Counted from the first letter of the stretch, positions 14,828 to 24,998 are shown. The stretch: DNA of 40,444 nt from Alphaproteobacteria bacterium (GCA_028871055.1 JAGWON010000012.1:1-40444); one strand, 5' to 3'. Notes: a model not told the origin generated them from the letters alone. Translations and numbers: made by a program.

Positions 14828-16973
14828 GCCAGCTCCCCTCGCCGCCTATCGTAGAGCGCCGCCCATGCCGCGGCGACCATAGCCGTGCGCCCTGGTAATC
14901 GCGCACGCTTTCGAGCCGCACCGATCCCTGATCAAGCCACACCGCAGTGCCGCCGTCGCGGTAATCGTCGATGCGATCGACGATGCGCGCGCCGGGACAG
15001 ATGCGCCACGCCGGCACCGGCGCCACTACCAGGTCGGCGCGACACTGCGCGCGGTCGAATTGGTCGGGATCGCGCAGCAGCGTCACCACCGCGCCGCGCG
15101 CCGTATAGCGGCAGGCACCCGCGTCGCAGGCGAGCAGTCCGTCAGAAGACGATCCGGCGTCGGGCCACGCCGGCCCCATCGCCGTCGCCGCGCGCTTGGT
15201 CCAGCTGTCGGCGGTGGCGCGTTCGCCCTTGGCCTTCGACGGCAGATAGCGGCCGTCCGCGGCGCGCACCGCGACCAGTTTCGCGTCGGCCGAGATCAGA
15301 ATGTCGGGCGGCCGCTCGAAATTGGCCGAGACTAGGCCGAGGGCGAGCGGCAGGACGCCCCACCAGCGCCAGCGTCGCTGCCAGATCGCGAGCCACAATC
15401 CGCCTGCGGCGGCGATCGCGATGCCCCAGGCCGGCATGCTCGGCAGATTCATCACCGCGCCGGGCCACGACGTCACGCCCTTGGCGATCGCGGTGATGGC
15501 GTCGATGCCCCAGCTCATCGGAACGAGAGCGACGCTCTCGAGATGAACCGGCATCAGCAGGCAGGCGACGATCGCCCACGGCATCACCCAGAAACCGGTG
15601 ATCGGCACGGCGACGACGTTGGCGGCGACCGAATAAAGCGGAAAGCGGTTGAAGTGATAGACCGTGAAGGGCGCGGTCGCGACCGTAGTGACGACGGTGG
15701 TGAACGCGATGCCGAGCGCGTAGAGGCCGAGGCGCCTGAGCGCGCCGGCTTCGCGATACTAGCTTGCGAGCCGCGCGCGCCAGGCCTCGTAGAACGCGAC
15801 CAGCGCCGCCACCGCCGCGAACGACATCTGGAAGCTGGGACCGGTGGCGCTGTCGGGCGTCATCAGCATGATGACGACGGCGGCGAGCGCCAGCGCCCGC
15901 GCCGACAGGCTGAGTCGGTCCAGCAACACCGCCAGCAGCGCGAGCGCGGTCATGACGAAGGCACGGCGCGACGACACGGTGGCGCCCGACAGCAGCATAT
16001 AGAGAAAGGTCAGCAGCAGCGCGAGCGAAGCGGCGTATTTCTTGGTCGGATGGTTGAGCGCGATGGGCGGGATGAGGGCAAAGAGCGCCCGCAGCGCGAA
16101 AAAGCAGATGCCGGCGACCATGCCCATGTGCAGGCCGGCGATCACCAGGATGTGCGCGAGGCCGGCGTCGCGGAACGCGCCGGCGTCGTCGGGCGGTATG
16201 GCGTGGGTCTCGCCGGTGATCAGCGCCGCGGCGATGGCGCCGTCGGGACCCGGCAGCGCCGCGCGGATGCGCCGCGTGACGCCGTGACGCAGCGCCTCGA
16301 TCGCCTGGGCGACGGCGCCGGGCGCTTGGGCGTCGAACTTCACCGGTGCCGACAGCGCGTAGCCGACGCCGCCGAGGCGGTCGAACCAGGCGCGGCGCTC
16401 GAAATCGTAGGCGCCGGGCATGGCCGGTCCGGGCGGCGGCTCGAGCGACACGCGCAAACGGACGCCGTCGCCGGGAACGACGCCGCCGTCGCCGTGGCGC
16501 AGCCGGACACGAACGCGCGCCGGAAGATCCGCGGGCGCGAGATCGGCGAGGCTCGCCGGCGCAATGGTCAGCCGCGAACCTTCCGGCAGCGGATCGACCG
16601 CCAGCACACGGCCGGAGAGCGCGCCGTTGACGCGATGGGCGAGCACCGGCGCGGCGACCGAATGGGCCTCGAACTGCGCCGCGGCGAAGCCCAGCGCCAG
16701 AGCCAACACCGAAGCGGCTACCCACCGCCAGCGCGCGCGGCGCCAGGTGACCGCAATCGCGGCAAGGCCGAGCGCCAGCCCGGCGGGACCGAGCCACGCC
16801 GCCGGCTCGACCGACAGCCAGAAATAGACGCCGATGCCGGCACCCATGAAGCCGGGCAGCCAGAGCGGCCAGCGCGCGCGCTCGGCCAGTAGATTGGCGG
16901 CGAGCCGCGCGCCCAAACTGCGCCATGGAGCCGGACGCGCCAACGCCGTGGTATCCGCCCCGCTTCCCCCCAT
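14799..16973 (-). pseudogene. comEC: comEC/rec2 competence DNA channel gene with an internal TAG
   Basis: One reading frame of 725 codons, interrupted by a single TAG at 15759-15761. The first 404 residues cover the N-terminal helices, the DUF4131 region and much of the Competence domain, including LAHILVIAGLHMGMVAGICF and the helices after it. In the same frame after the TAG the protein resumes as YREAGALRRLGLYALGIAF and continues through the remaining helices (VVAVPITGFWVMPWAIVACL) and the C-terminal domain to 14799. ComEC moves single-stranded DNA across the inner membrane during transformation; half a channel should not function. No frameshift is needed, so this is a point nonsense mutation or a sequencing error. 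The lexA-comEC-gltX neighbourhood is the conserved one. Confidence 0.85.
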
Positions 16974-17050
16974 GGCGAAAGTGTAGAACGCCTACGGGAA
17001 ACGCTAAAGATCGACGAAATCGTCGCGACAGACCGACGAATTTTCTCAAC

Positions 17051-17152
17051 GCCATTCCCGCGCAAGCGGATCCAGAGCCACAAATCGGATGGCCGCCCCC
17101 GGATCAAGTCCGGGGCAGGCTCTGGACCCCCGCTTTCGCGGGGGCGACGAGG
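17051..17152. repeat. Palindromic repeat family D, with inner hairpin
   Basis: CATTCCCGCGCAAGCGGATC, continuing to CAGAGCC, faces GGCTCTGGACCCCCGCTTTC. Between them CCCCCGGATCAAGTCCGGGG forms its own hairpin. It lies between the 5' end of comEC and the 3' end of the lipoprotein gene and is related to 7117-7195. Confidence 0.75.
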
Positions 17153-17214
17153 AACAGGAGATGCGCCGGGTGCCACAGCCGTTGAGCCGCCGGCCGCGGA
17201 TGCGGCGCACGCCG

Positions 17215-18318
17215 CTACGGCGATTTCGCCGGCGGCTTCGCGGGCGACGTCGAGGGCGTTCCGGTCGTCGTGACGCCGGCGTATTTATCCGCCTCGGTGA
17301 TCAGCTCCTTGGCGATCGCGCCCTTGTTGCCGTGGAACAAGGCGGCGACGTTCTTCAGCAGCCACGGCACGTTGCCGGTTTCGGTGACCGCGAGGATGAG
17401 GCGCATCCTGTCGGTCGGCGGTGTCGAGCCGGCATCCCACGGCGGCAGCGGTACTTCGACGGACGGCACCCGCTTCTGGTCGTAGACCGTGTAGATGAAA
17501 GCGCCGGCGTTCAGCTGATCGACGTTGGCGATCTTGGCCGCGACGACGGACGCGTCGATCACGCCCTTGGCGGTGGTGCCTTGAACCGCGTTCAAGGTGA
17601 CGGCGTCCGCGCTCAGTTTCATGACGACGGCGACGCTGCGGTCGGACGACAGCGTCACGTCGCGGTTGATAAAGAGCCGGACCGGCGTGATCGTGACGAT
17701 CTGCCGGGCGGCGGGGTCGTAGCCGACCTTGCCGACGAAATCCAGGTACAGCGTCGGCGCGCTTTTCGGATTAGTCGGATCCGAGAGCCCGCGTTGGGTA
17801 TAGCGGAAACACGCGATCGACGGGCGGTTACGGTCAAAACCCTTGCCATTGCCTAAGACGCCATAGAAATCGAACGATGCGCTCTGAGCGGCATGCGTGA
17901 CGGTATACTTCTTCACCTCCGCTTGCAGCGTATTGTCGATCTCAGTCACCAACCGAGTCACCGCCTCGCTGATGCCCCAGCCGACGAGCGCCGGAGCAAC
18001 GAATTGGGCCGACACTTTTGCTGTTCCGCTGCACGTCTCGACCACAGCGTTTTTCTCGTCCAAATCCGCCAAAGTCTTGACGGCGAGATCGGCGGCCGCT
18101 GACCAATTGACGGCATCGTCCCGGTCGGACGGCGGCAAGCTGTCGGCGCCGACAATCCGCCGATACGCGTCCTTGGCGGCGAAGAAGGTCAGTAGGGCGT
18201 CCTTCGCAGGCGGCTGAGCCGTCGCGGATTGCGCTGGCGACTGTTGCTGCGAAGCGCCCGCGCAGCCCTGCAACGCCGCCACGACGGGCAGCGCCAAGAT
18301 CATGGCCCGATAGCGCAT
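17215..18318 (-). CDS. Predicted lipoprotein of unknown function
   Basis: A 367-residue protein with a lipoprotein signal: MRYRAMILALPVVAALQGC, where LQGC is a good lipobox and Cys19 would be acylated. After a Gln/Ser/Pro-rich tether (about 20-40) comes a domain with no family I recognise. It contains DAYRRIVGADSLPPSDRDDA, a helical part around 90-140 (VAPALVGWGISEAVTRLVTE), and beta-rich segments (PTLYLDFVGKVGYDPAARQI, then TITPVRLFINRD). The C-terminus is a Thr/Pro/Ser/Lys-rich tail (TTTGTPSTSPAKPPAKSP). It is probably anchored in the periplasm or outer membrane. It is divergent from gltX and interrupts the usual comEC-gltX adjacency. No assignment is offered. Confidence 0.75.
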   Translation of the reverse strand: MRYRAMILALPVVAALQGCAGASQQQSPAQSATAQPPAKDALLTFFAAKDAYRRIVGADSLPPSDRDDAVNWSAAADLAVKTLADLDEKNAVVETCSGTAKVSAQFVAPALVGWGISEAVTRLVTEIDNTLQAEVKKYTVTHAAQSASFDFYGVLGNGKGFDRNRPSIACFRYTQRGLSDPTNPKSAPTLYLDFVGKVGYDPAARQIVTITPVRLFINRDVTLSSDRSVAVVMKLSADAVTLNAVQGTTAKGVIDASVVAAKIANVDQLNAGAFIYTVYDQKRVPSVEVPLPPWDAGSTPPTDRMRLILAVTETGNVPWLLKNVAALFHGNKGAIAKELITEADKYAGVTTTGTPSTSPAKPPAKSP

Positions 18319-18458
18319 GGGACCCCCCGATCCGACGCTCGAACGATGCGGGCAAAAATATTGGCCGCACGTGTCGATAGAATTACCACTGCGTTTGATC
18401 TAGAGAAAGGCGCACATAACCGCGCACTCACTGGCGATCCGAGGCCTTCAACGCCGCC

Positions 18459-19892
18459 ATGACCGTCACCGTCCGCTTCGCCCCGTCGCCGACCGGCTTC
18501 CTGCATATCGGCGGCGCGCGCACCGCATTGTTCAACTGGCTCTTCGCCAAGCACCATAAGGGCACCTTCCGCCTCCGCATCGAGGACACCGATCGCGCGC
18601 GCTCGACGCCCGAGGCGATGGCGGCGATCCTCGACGGCCTCAAATGGCTCGCGCTCGACTGGGACGGCGAGGTCGTCTATCAGTCGCGCAACCAGGCGCG
18701 CCACGCCGAGGTCGCGCGCCAGCTTCTCGCCGCGGGCCATGCCTATTACTGCTATTGCACGCCGGCGGAGCTCGAGGCGATGCGCCTCAAGGCGCTCGGC
18801 GAAGGGCGCAGCCTGCGCTACGACGGCACCTGGCGCGACCGCGACCCGAAGACCGCGCCACAAGGCGTCAAGCCGGTGATCCGCCTCAAGGCTGCGCAGG
18901 GCGGCGACACCGTGGTCGACGATCTGGCGCAGGGCGCGGTCACGGTCTCGAACCAGCAGCTCGACGACCTCATCATCCTGCGCGCCGACGGCACGCCGAC
19001 CTACAACTTCTCGGTCGTGGTCGACGACCACGACATGGCGATCAGCCACGTCATCCGCGGCGACGATCACCTGACCAACAGCTTCCGCCAGACCCAAATC
19101 TACAAGGCGCTCGATTGGACGATCCCGCGCTTCGCCCACCTGCCGCTGCTGCACGGGCCGGACGGCGCCAAGATGTCGAAGCGCCACGGCGCGCTTGCGG
19201 TGCAGGAGTACCAGAAGATGGGCTACCTGCCCGCGGCGCTCCGGAACTATCTGCTGCGCCTCGGCTGGAGCCACGGCGACGACGAGATCATCGCGACGGA
19301 ACAGGCGATCCAGTGGTTCGATCTCGACGCCGTCGGCCGCGCCGCGGCGCGGTTCGATTTCGTCAAGCTCGCCAATCTCAACGGCCACTATATCCGCCAG
19401 ACGCCGGACGACGAGCTCGCCGCGCTCGCCCTGCCCTTCGTCGAAGACAAGCTCGGCCAGGCGTTCGACGCGGCGCAGCGCGAACGCTTCCTGAAGGCCA
19501 TTCCCGACCTGAAGCCGCGCGCCAAGACACTGGTCGAGCTCGCCGAGCGGGCGCGGTTCTACGTTGCCAAGCGGCCCATTCCGGTCGAGGCCGAGGCACG
19601 CAAGCTGCTCGACGACCCGGCCAGGGCGCGGCTCAAGGACCTGCACGCGGCGCTCGACCTGCTGGTCGATGGCCCGCAATGGAACGCACCGCACCTCGAG
19701 CGCTTCGTCAAGGAGTACTGCGAGACCGCCCATCTCAAGCTCGGCGATGTGGCCCAGCCGCTGCGCGCTGCGCTCACCGGATCACGGGCTTCGCCCGGCA
19801 TCTTCGAAGTGATGGCCGTGCTGGGACGCGCCGAATCGCTGGCGCGTCTCGCCGATGCAGTGGAGTTTCGAGCAAGCACATCGGAGTCCTGA
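18459..19892 (+). CDS. gltX: Glutamyl-tRNA synthetase
   Basis: A 477-residue class I aminoacyl-tRNA synthetase charging tRNA-Glu (and tRNA-Gln in organisms using the amidotransferase route). The HIGH-type motif is [12 protein letters not shown], followed by [20 protein letters not shown] (near residue 241) is the second ATP motif. The C-terminal anticodon-binding helices run to [19 protein letters not shown]. The last ten residues, after that conserved point, read EFRASTSES and are unlike the alternative end preserved at 24846-24986 (AVAAPTG). The 3' end seems to have been replaced when the signalling block arrived. Upstream motifs are intact, so it should be functional. ATG 18459 fits the family N-terminus [13 protein letters not shown]. 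Confidence 0.96.
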   Translation: MTVTVRFAPSPTGFLHIGGARTALFNWLFAKHHKGTFRLRIEDTDRARSTPEAMAAILDGLKWLALDWDGEVVYQSRNQARHAEVARQLLAAGHAYYCYCTPAELEAMRLKALGEGRSLRYDGTWRDRDPKTAPQGVKPVIRLKAAQGGDTVVDDLAQGAVTVSNQQLDDLIILRADGTPTYNFSVVVDDHDMAISHVIRGDDHLTNSFRQTQIYKALDWTIPRFAHLPLLHGPDGAKMSKRHGALAVQEYQKMGYLPAALRNYLLRLGWSHGDDEIIATEQAIQWFDLDAVGRAAARFDFVKLANLNGHYIRQTPDDELAALALPFVEDKLGQAFDAAQRERFLKAIPDLKPRAKTLVELAERARFYVAKRPIPVEAEARKLLDDPARARLKDLHAALDLLVDGPQWNAPHLERFVKEYCETAHLKLGDVAQPLRAALTGSRASPGIFEVMAVLGRAESLARLADAVEFRASTSES

Positions 19893-19971
19893 TGGGCAGG
19901 ATGACGAACATGCTGGGCGCCCAGTCAACGGAAGGCGGCGACGCGAGATACGCTTCGGCTCGGTGGCAGAT

Positions 19972-20391
19972 TTATGGAGGGCCTTCGGTAGAATTTCGTC
20001 GAGCTGTCGCGAACGCCATGCTCATGCTGCGCTCCAGTGCCTCCGAATTGAATGGTTTCTGAAGTAACGGCCGTTTACACCACTCCTTCGGTAGACGGTC
20101 TGCGCCATAGCCGGAGACGAAAAGGAACGGGATTGCGCGGCGGGCGAGCTCGCAAGCCACCGGAAAGACTTCTTCGCGCGCCACGTTAACATCCAATATG
20201 GCCGCATCGAGCGGTTCTAATTTGGCGAGCGGGATCGCCTTCGCTACCCGTCCTATTGGACCGATGATTCTGCAACCGAGTCGCCGCAGAAACTCTTCGA
20301 ACAGCATCGCAATCAACATTTCATCCTCGACCACGAGGACGCGCAATCCGGTCGGTAGCGCGGCCACGCGCGGCGTATTTGCGGCCGTCAT
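19972..20391 (-). CDS. Single-domain response regulator
   Basis: A 139-residue receiver domain without an output domain. The acidic pair is in VVEDEMLIAM (Glu22, Asp23), the phosphoacceptor is Asp67 in AILDVNV, the switch residue is Ser in FVSGYG and the conserved Lys is in LLQKPF. Such stand-alone receivers pass phosphate between proteins or act by binding a partner. The start overlaps the stop of the large hybrid kinase by four bases (20388-20391), so the two are translationally coupled and this is the probable phosphoacceptor of that HWE kinase. Both belong to a lower-GC block inserted between gltX and gltA. Confidence 0.88.
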   Translation of the reverse strand: MTAANTPRVAALPTGLRVLVVEDEMLIAMLFEEFLRRLGCRIIGPIGRVAKAIPLAKLEPLDAAILDVNVAREEVFPVACELARRAIPFLFVSGYGADRLPKEWCKRPLLQKPFNSEALERSMSMAFATARRNSTEGPP

Positions 20392-23300
20392 GGCACCCCC
20401 TCGACCGCGGCGAGAGATGTGACGACGGTGCAGCGAAGACCCGTCGGCTCGAAATGGAGTCTGGCCTCGCCGTTGAGCTCGTGCGCGAGACCGCGCTCGA
20501 TCAACGTCGACCCGAAGCCACGTCGTCTCGGCTTCTCAACAGTGGGGCCGCCGCTTTCGACCCAAAGCACGTGCAGCCGGCGGCGCTCACCATGCCCGTC
20601 AACCTCCCATGAAAGTCGAATCTGCCCTTCTAGTACCGATAACGCCCCGTATTTCGCCGCGTTGGTCGCCAACTCGTGAAACATCATCCCAAGCGCGAGG
20701 GCCGCATTGGGCTTAAGAAAAACATCCGCGTCAGGAAGAATGACGGAATCCACGCCGGCCCGCTCGTAAAACCTTAGCTGCTGTCGCGCCACCTCGCGCA
20801 GCGACACGCCCTTCCAGCCACTCTGAGTCAGCAGGTCGTGCGTCTCAGCAAGCGCCATCAGCCGAAAACCGAAGGCCTGCTGGAACTCCTCGGTCGTTTC
20901 TGCGGTCTTAGACGTCTGAACCGCAATCGATTGCACAGTTGATAGAGTATTCTTCACGCGATGGTTCAACTCCTGCAGCAAGAGTTCCCGCTGCCGATCG
21001 GCGTGCTTGCGCTCGGTGATGTCGACGATTGCGCTGAGCACCAACAGCCCCTCATCGCTATGAATTGGATTTAGTCCAATCTCGACCGGGAATTCCGTGC
21101 CGTTCTTACGGACGCCGCGAAGGTCGCGGCCGACGCCCATCATCCGGGCTTCCGGCTGCTCGATGAACGCATTGCGATACCCTTCATGGTGCCGGCGGGC
21201 CGCCGCGGGAACCAACATATCAATCGAATGTCCGAGGAGTTCGTTCCGCGAATAGCCGAACAGGCGCTCGGTCCCGGCGTTGACCAGCACGATCTTGCCT
21301 GTGGTATCGGTCATGATCATGCCGCCGGGGAAGGCTTCGACCGCGGCGCGAAACTTCTCCTCGGCGCGCTCGCGCTCGGTTATATCGGCATTGATGTGGA
21401 TGACCCGCGCGGTGCCGTCCGGCTCGCGGTATCGCAGCCAGTTGCTCGCCACGATCACCACGCGGCCGTCGCGATGCCGGTGGACGAGTTTTCCGCTCCA
21501 CTTACCGGTGTGCTCGAATTCCGCCTCAATCTCGGACAGCGGTCTCGGAAACACCGTGGCAAGCAACTTGTGGAAGACACGGCCTCGCGCTTGTTCCGCC
21601 GAGTACCCATACAAGGCTTGCATGCCTTGGCTCCAATATTCGATCCGGCCCGATTCATCGCGGATCAACGCGGGCGTTAAATCGATGGCCGCGGCAATCC
21701 TGTGCTGACGCTGTTCTGTGATGTCGCGGCCGATCGTCGAAGCCGCGACGATGTTGCCGTCGTTATCCCTCACCGGAGAAATCGTGAGGGAAACCGCAAC
21801 CTGCGTCCGATCCTGTCTGATCCGCTCAATATCAAAGCTGTCGAATTTCTTGCCGCGTCTTAGTTCTTTGACGATCTTTGGAACTTCGTCGGCTTTGTCG
21901 GGAGGGATGAGCATCGCCAGCGGCTTGCCGACTGCTTCCGCGGCGGTATAGCCGAAGATACGCTCCGCCGCCTTATTCCAGCTCGTGATGGTGCCATTCA
22001 GCGTATGACCGATGACGGCGTCCTGCGTTGAGTCGACGATAGCGGCGAGCATCGCCCGATCCTGTTCGTGGCGCTTGCGGTCGGTGATGTCGAAAAACGT
22101 GAGCACGACGCCGTCAATGACATCGTCCAGCGTGCGATAGGGCCTGATGCGCATGAGGAACGTCGATGCGTCGTCTGCCGTGCGAACTTCATGCTCGACA
22201 ACCGACAGGTCACGCAATACCCGCGCCGCGTCGTGACGCAACTGGCTGTAGGCGACGCGGCTGACGATCTCGGTCACCGGCCGACCGCGGTCGCTGTCCC
22301 GCAAGTGGAAAAGACCGGTCATTGCCGGCGTGAAGCCATTAATTCGCAATTGACGATCGAGGAACAGCGTCGCGACCTGTGTACTATCGAGCAGGTTCTT
22401 GATGTCGCTGTTCGCGCGCAACAGTGCCTCGTTCTTACTGCTCAGCTCGGCGTTGACCGTCTGCAACTCCTCATTGATCGACTGCATCTCCTCCTTCGAG
22501 GTTTCCAACTCCTCATTCGTTGATTGCAGCTCCTCGTTGACGGACAGATATTCCTCATTGGAGGACTTCATTTCCTCGTTGGCGGTCTCGAGTTGATCGA
22601 TCGTGGCCTGCAGGCGCTCGCGGGTTGCGACGAGTTCCTTGTCGATCGCCTCGACAGGCGGCGGCTGGAACGCCGTAGGCGCAATGCCAGAGCTGCGGCC
22701 TCGGTCGAGGAACGCGATAACATAGAGACCGCCGTTATCCCCGGGGATTGGTTCGACGACCAGATCGACAAGCTGATGGTCGCTGCTGGCGTCCATGGCG
22801 AGCTGCGGGTGCTTAACGGCACGCTGCGTGCAGTGCGCCTTCAGCAGGGCGGCCCTCACCGCCGGGCGCAGTGGCTCCTGAAGCAGATTGAACAGGTTCA
22901 GACTCGCCGCGCCGGGCGAAGGTCCGAGGTATTTTTCGGTCTGTCCGGAGAATCGTACAATCTCGTAATTACCGTCGACCACGATATAGGGCGGAAAATG
23001 CTTTTCCATTATCCGGCGCGAACGCTTGTCCACATCGTCGAGCGGCGCGCGCGGCGCGGCCTGCTGAGTCGCGGTGTTTGCCGCCACGCCGAGCGGGAAA
23101 ATCGGAAGCGTCCCGGTGGCGATATTGCGCCGCCGAAAAATGCGGTGTTTTGAATTCACGGCCGCGAACAGCTTGCCATACCGCGTGACGCTTTCGGCGG
23201 TACCGAGGAACAGATAGCCACCCGGCCGTAGCGCATAATGGAACGTGCGGATCAGCCGGTCCTGCAGCGTGGAATCGAGATAGATCAGCAGATTGCGGCA

Positions 23301-24743
23301 CGAGATCAGGTCCAGTTTAGCGAATGGCGGGTCCTTGACGAGGCTGTGCGTCGAAAAGATGCACATCTCGCGGATGTCCTTAACCAAGCACCAATGGTCG
23401 CCGTCCTGGACGAACCATCGCTCACGCCGCTTGTCGGAAATGCCCTTGAGCAGCGATTTCCGGTAGCGCGCGGCCCGCGCTATCGCGATGGCATGGTCGT
23501 CGACGTCGGTAGCGAAAATCTGTACCTTCGGTACGTCTTCGCGCTTGCCCATGGCTTCTTTCAAGAGGATCGCAATCGAGTAGGCTTCCTCCCCGGTTGC
23601 GCACGCGGACACCCAGACCCGGACCACGTCATTGACGCCTTTGTCCTGCAGGAGTTTCGGCACGACCTCGGCTTGCAGCACATCGAATGCCGGCGGATCG
23701 CGGAAGAATTGAGTGACGCCGATCAGTAATTCATGAAACAACAGCTCTAACTCACGCGGCTCCTTGCGCAGACGTTCGACGTACGCAGCCATTTCTTTGA
23801 TCTGCAGCACTTGCATGCGACGCTGGACGCGACGGACGATGGTCTTCTCCTTGTAGTGACTGAAGTCGTGCCCGAGCGCGCCGCGCAGCAGCGTGCAGAT
23901 TTTTGCCAAATACACACTGGTGTCCTGGCGAACGCCATCACGCCCTTTCTTTGTCTTGATGTCCGCGAGGTGTGCCCAGTACTCAATGAGCTTCGCCGGC
24001 ATTTTCTCGACCGGCAGCAGGTAATCCACAAGGCCGGTTGCGGTGGCGCTTTCTGGCATCCCGCTCAATGCGTGCTCGTCAACCGCGGCCTGCGCAAGGG
24101 TCAGCCCGCCATGCTCCTTGACTGCCCGCAGTCCTTCCGTGCCATCGCTTCCGCTGCCGGAAAGAATGATGCCGACCGCGTTGTCCGCTTGGTCCTCGGC
24201 GAGAGCCGACAAGAACGTATCGACCGGCCAGCGTTGCCCCAGCTTCGGCGCCGGCTTCGACACGCGGAGGACGCCGCGTGCGATCGTCATCGTTGCGTTG
24301 GGCGGGATCACAAAAACGCGGTCCGCCGCAACCGCCATGCGGTTTTTAGCCTCGACGACCGGCATTGCGGTTTGCGCACCCAACAAGTCGACGAGCATGC
24401 TCTTGTGATCGGGGTCGAGATGCTGGACCAAAACGAACGCCATGCCGCTGTCGGTGGGCATATTGGCGAAAAAGGTCTTAAACGCCTGCAATCCGCCGGC
24501 AGAGGCTCCGATCCCGACGATTAAAGGGGATCTCTGGGTCGATCGCGGATGCGAAGCACGCGATATCCTCGGACGTGCCTTGGTTTGGCTGACCCTTGCT
24601 GCTTTTGCCTTCCCGAGACGATTTCCCCGCCTCCGGGATCGTTTCTGTGACTTCACGCCACGCGCCTGTTTTTGCAACCAGCCGGTGCCATTGATAGAAC
24701 CCGTTGCTGGTATGCCCCAGCGGAACAGCTTGCGACCGCGCAA
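20388..24743 (-). CDS. CheB-CheR-PAS-HWE hybrid sensor histidine kinase
   Basis: A 1451-residue multidomain protein. Residues 72-260 are a CheB methylesterase with the triad Ser81 (GASAGG), His108 (VQHLD) and Asp200 (GSGSDGTEG). Residues 275-540 are a CheR methyltransferase with SACATGEEAYS and the late motif CRNLLIYLD. A glutamate-rich coiled coil spans about 698-787 (SNEEYLSVNEELQSTNEELE). About four to five PAS domains lie between 575 and 1270. The C-terminus is an HWE-family kinase: LLLQELNHRVKNTLS holds the phospho-His, FHELATNAAKYGALS is the N-box and LWVESGGP gives the W-x-E mark. No chemotaxis receptor, cheA or cheW is near, so this is more likely a general sensor. The start is uncertain: TTG 24743 is the far limit and GTG 24656 is possible. 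It precedes the receiver gene. Confidence 0.9.
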   Translation of the reverse strand: MRGRKLFRWGIPATGSINGTGWLQKQARGVKSQKRSRRRGNRLGKAKAARVSQTKARPRISRASHPRSTQRSPLIVGIGASAGGLQAFKTFFANMPTDSGMAFVLVQHLDPDHKSMLVDLLGAQTAMPVVEAKNRMAVAADRVFVIPPNATMTIARGVLRVSKPAPKLGQRWPVDTFLSALAEDQADNAVGIILSGSGSDGTEGLRAVKEHGGLTLAQAAVDEHALSGMPESATATGLVDYLLPVEKMPAKLIEYWAHLADIKTKKGRDGVRQDTSVYLAKICTLLRGALGHDFSHYKEKTIVRRVQRRMQVLQIKEMAAYVERLRKEPRELELLFHELLIGVTQFFRDPPAFDVLQAEVVPKLLQDKGVNDVVRVWVSACATGEEAYSIAILLKEAMGKREDVPKVQIFATDVDDHAIAIARAARYRKSLLKGISDKRRERWFVQDGDHWCLVKDIREMCIFSTHSLVKDPPFAKLDLISCRNLLIYLDSTLQDRLIRTFHYALRPGGYLFLGTAESVTRYGKLFAAVNSKHRIFRRRNIATGTLPIFPLGVAANTATQQAAPRAPLDDVDKRSRRIMEKHFPPYIVVDGNYEIVRFSGQTEKYLGPSPGAASLNLFNLLQEPLRPAVRAALLKAHCTQRAVKHPQLAMDASSDHQLVDLVVEPIPGDNGGLYVIAFLDRGRSSGIAPTAFQPPPVEAIDKELVATRERLQATIDQLETANEEMKSSNEEYLSVNEELQSTNEELETSKEEMQSINEELQTVNAELSSKNEALLRANSDIKNLLDSTQVATLFLDRQLRINGFTPAMTGLFHLRDSDRGRPVTEIVSRVAYSQLRHDAARVLRDLSVVEHEVRTADDASTFLMRIRPYRTLDDVIDGVVLTFFDITDRKRHEQDRAMLAAIVDSTQDAVIGHTLNGTITSWNKAAERIFGYTAAEAVGKPLAMLIPPDKADEVPKIVKELRRGKKFDSFDIERIRQDRTQVAVSLTISPVRDNDGNIVAASTIGRDITEQRQHRIAAAIDLTPALIRDESGRIEYWSQGMQALYGYSAEQARGRVFHKLLATVFPRPLSEIEAEFEHTGKWSGKLVHRHRDGRVVIVASNWLRYREPDGTARVIHINADITERERAEEKFRAAVEAFPGGMIMTDTTGKIVLVNAGTERLFGYSRNELLGHSIDMLVPAAARRHHEGYRNAFIEQPEARMMGVGRDLRGVRKNGTEFPVEIGLNPIHSDEGLLVLSAIVDITERKHADRQRELLLQELNHRVKNTLSTVQSIAVQTSKTAETTEEFQQAFGFRLMALAETHDLLTQSGWKGVSLREVARQQLRFYERAGVDSVILPDADVFLKPNAALALGMMFHELATNAAKYGALSVLEGQIRLSWEVDGHGERRRLHVLWVESGGPTVEKPRRRGFGSTLIERGLAHELNGEARLHFEPTGLRCTVVTSLAAVEGVP

Positions 24744-24845
24744 AGCCCTATCATTTCACATACTTTCTCCACCCGCTACCGCGTCACGGGCGAAAAGATT
24801 TTCAGTACCGCGCTAATAATCGGCCAGCGAAGCCATGGCGCCTAG

Positions 24846-24986
24846 CTCGGCGGCCTCGCCCAGCCGTTGCGCGCCGCGCTCACCGGTTCCCGGGCTTCGC
24901 CCGGCATCTTCGAGGTCATGGCGGTGCTGGGACGGGCCGAAAGTCTCGGCCGTCTCGCAGATGCGGTGGCGGCTCCGACAGGATGA
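24846..24986 (+). pseudogene. Orphan second 3' end of gltX
   Basis: About 46 codons, open in frame to a TGA at 24984-24986, read [46 protein letters not shown]. This matches the C-terminus of the gltX product upstream at 38 of 41 residues over LGDVAQ to ADAV. At DNA level the 127-base match (24844-24970 against 19738-19864) is about 83% by eye, and most differences are silent. A TAG immediately precedes it and there is no start, so it is a remnant. It sits next to gltA, the normal position of a gltX end, which suggests this is the original terminus left behind by the insertion. Confidence 0.85.
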
Positions 24987-24998
24987 AACCCAAGCGAA

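Noticed and set aside
15759-15761. The comEC TAG as programmed readthrough or recoding
   Set aside because: No pyrrolysine system is expected in this group, no recoding signal was seen, and a simple nonsense mutation explains it.
15142-17055. A 637-codon minus-strand frame across the comEC lesion
   Set aside because: It lies in another frame of comEC with Arg/Ala/Gly-rich composition. The true comEC frame on both sides of the TAG has recognisable membrane helices and family motifs.
18300-19733. A 477-codon minus-strand frame opposite gltX
   Set aside because: Antisense shadow of a conserved synthetase gene, without a plausible start or domain.
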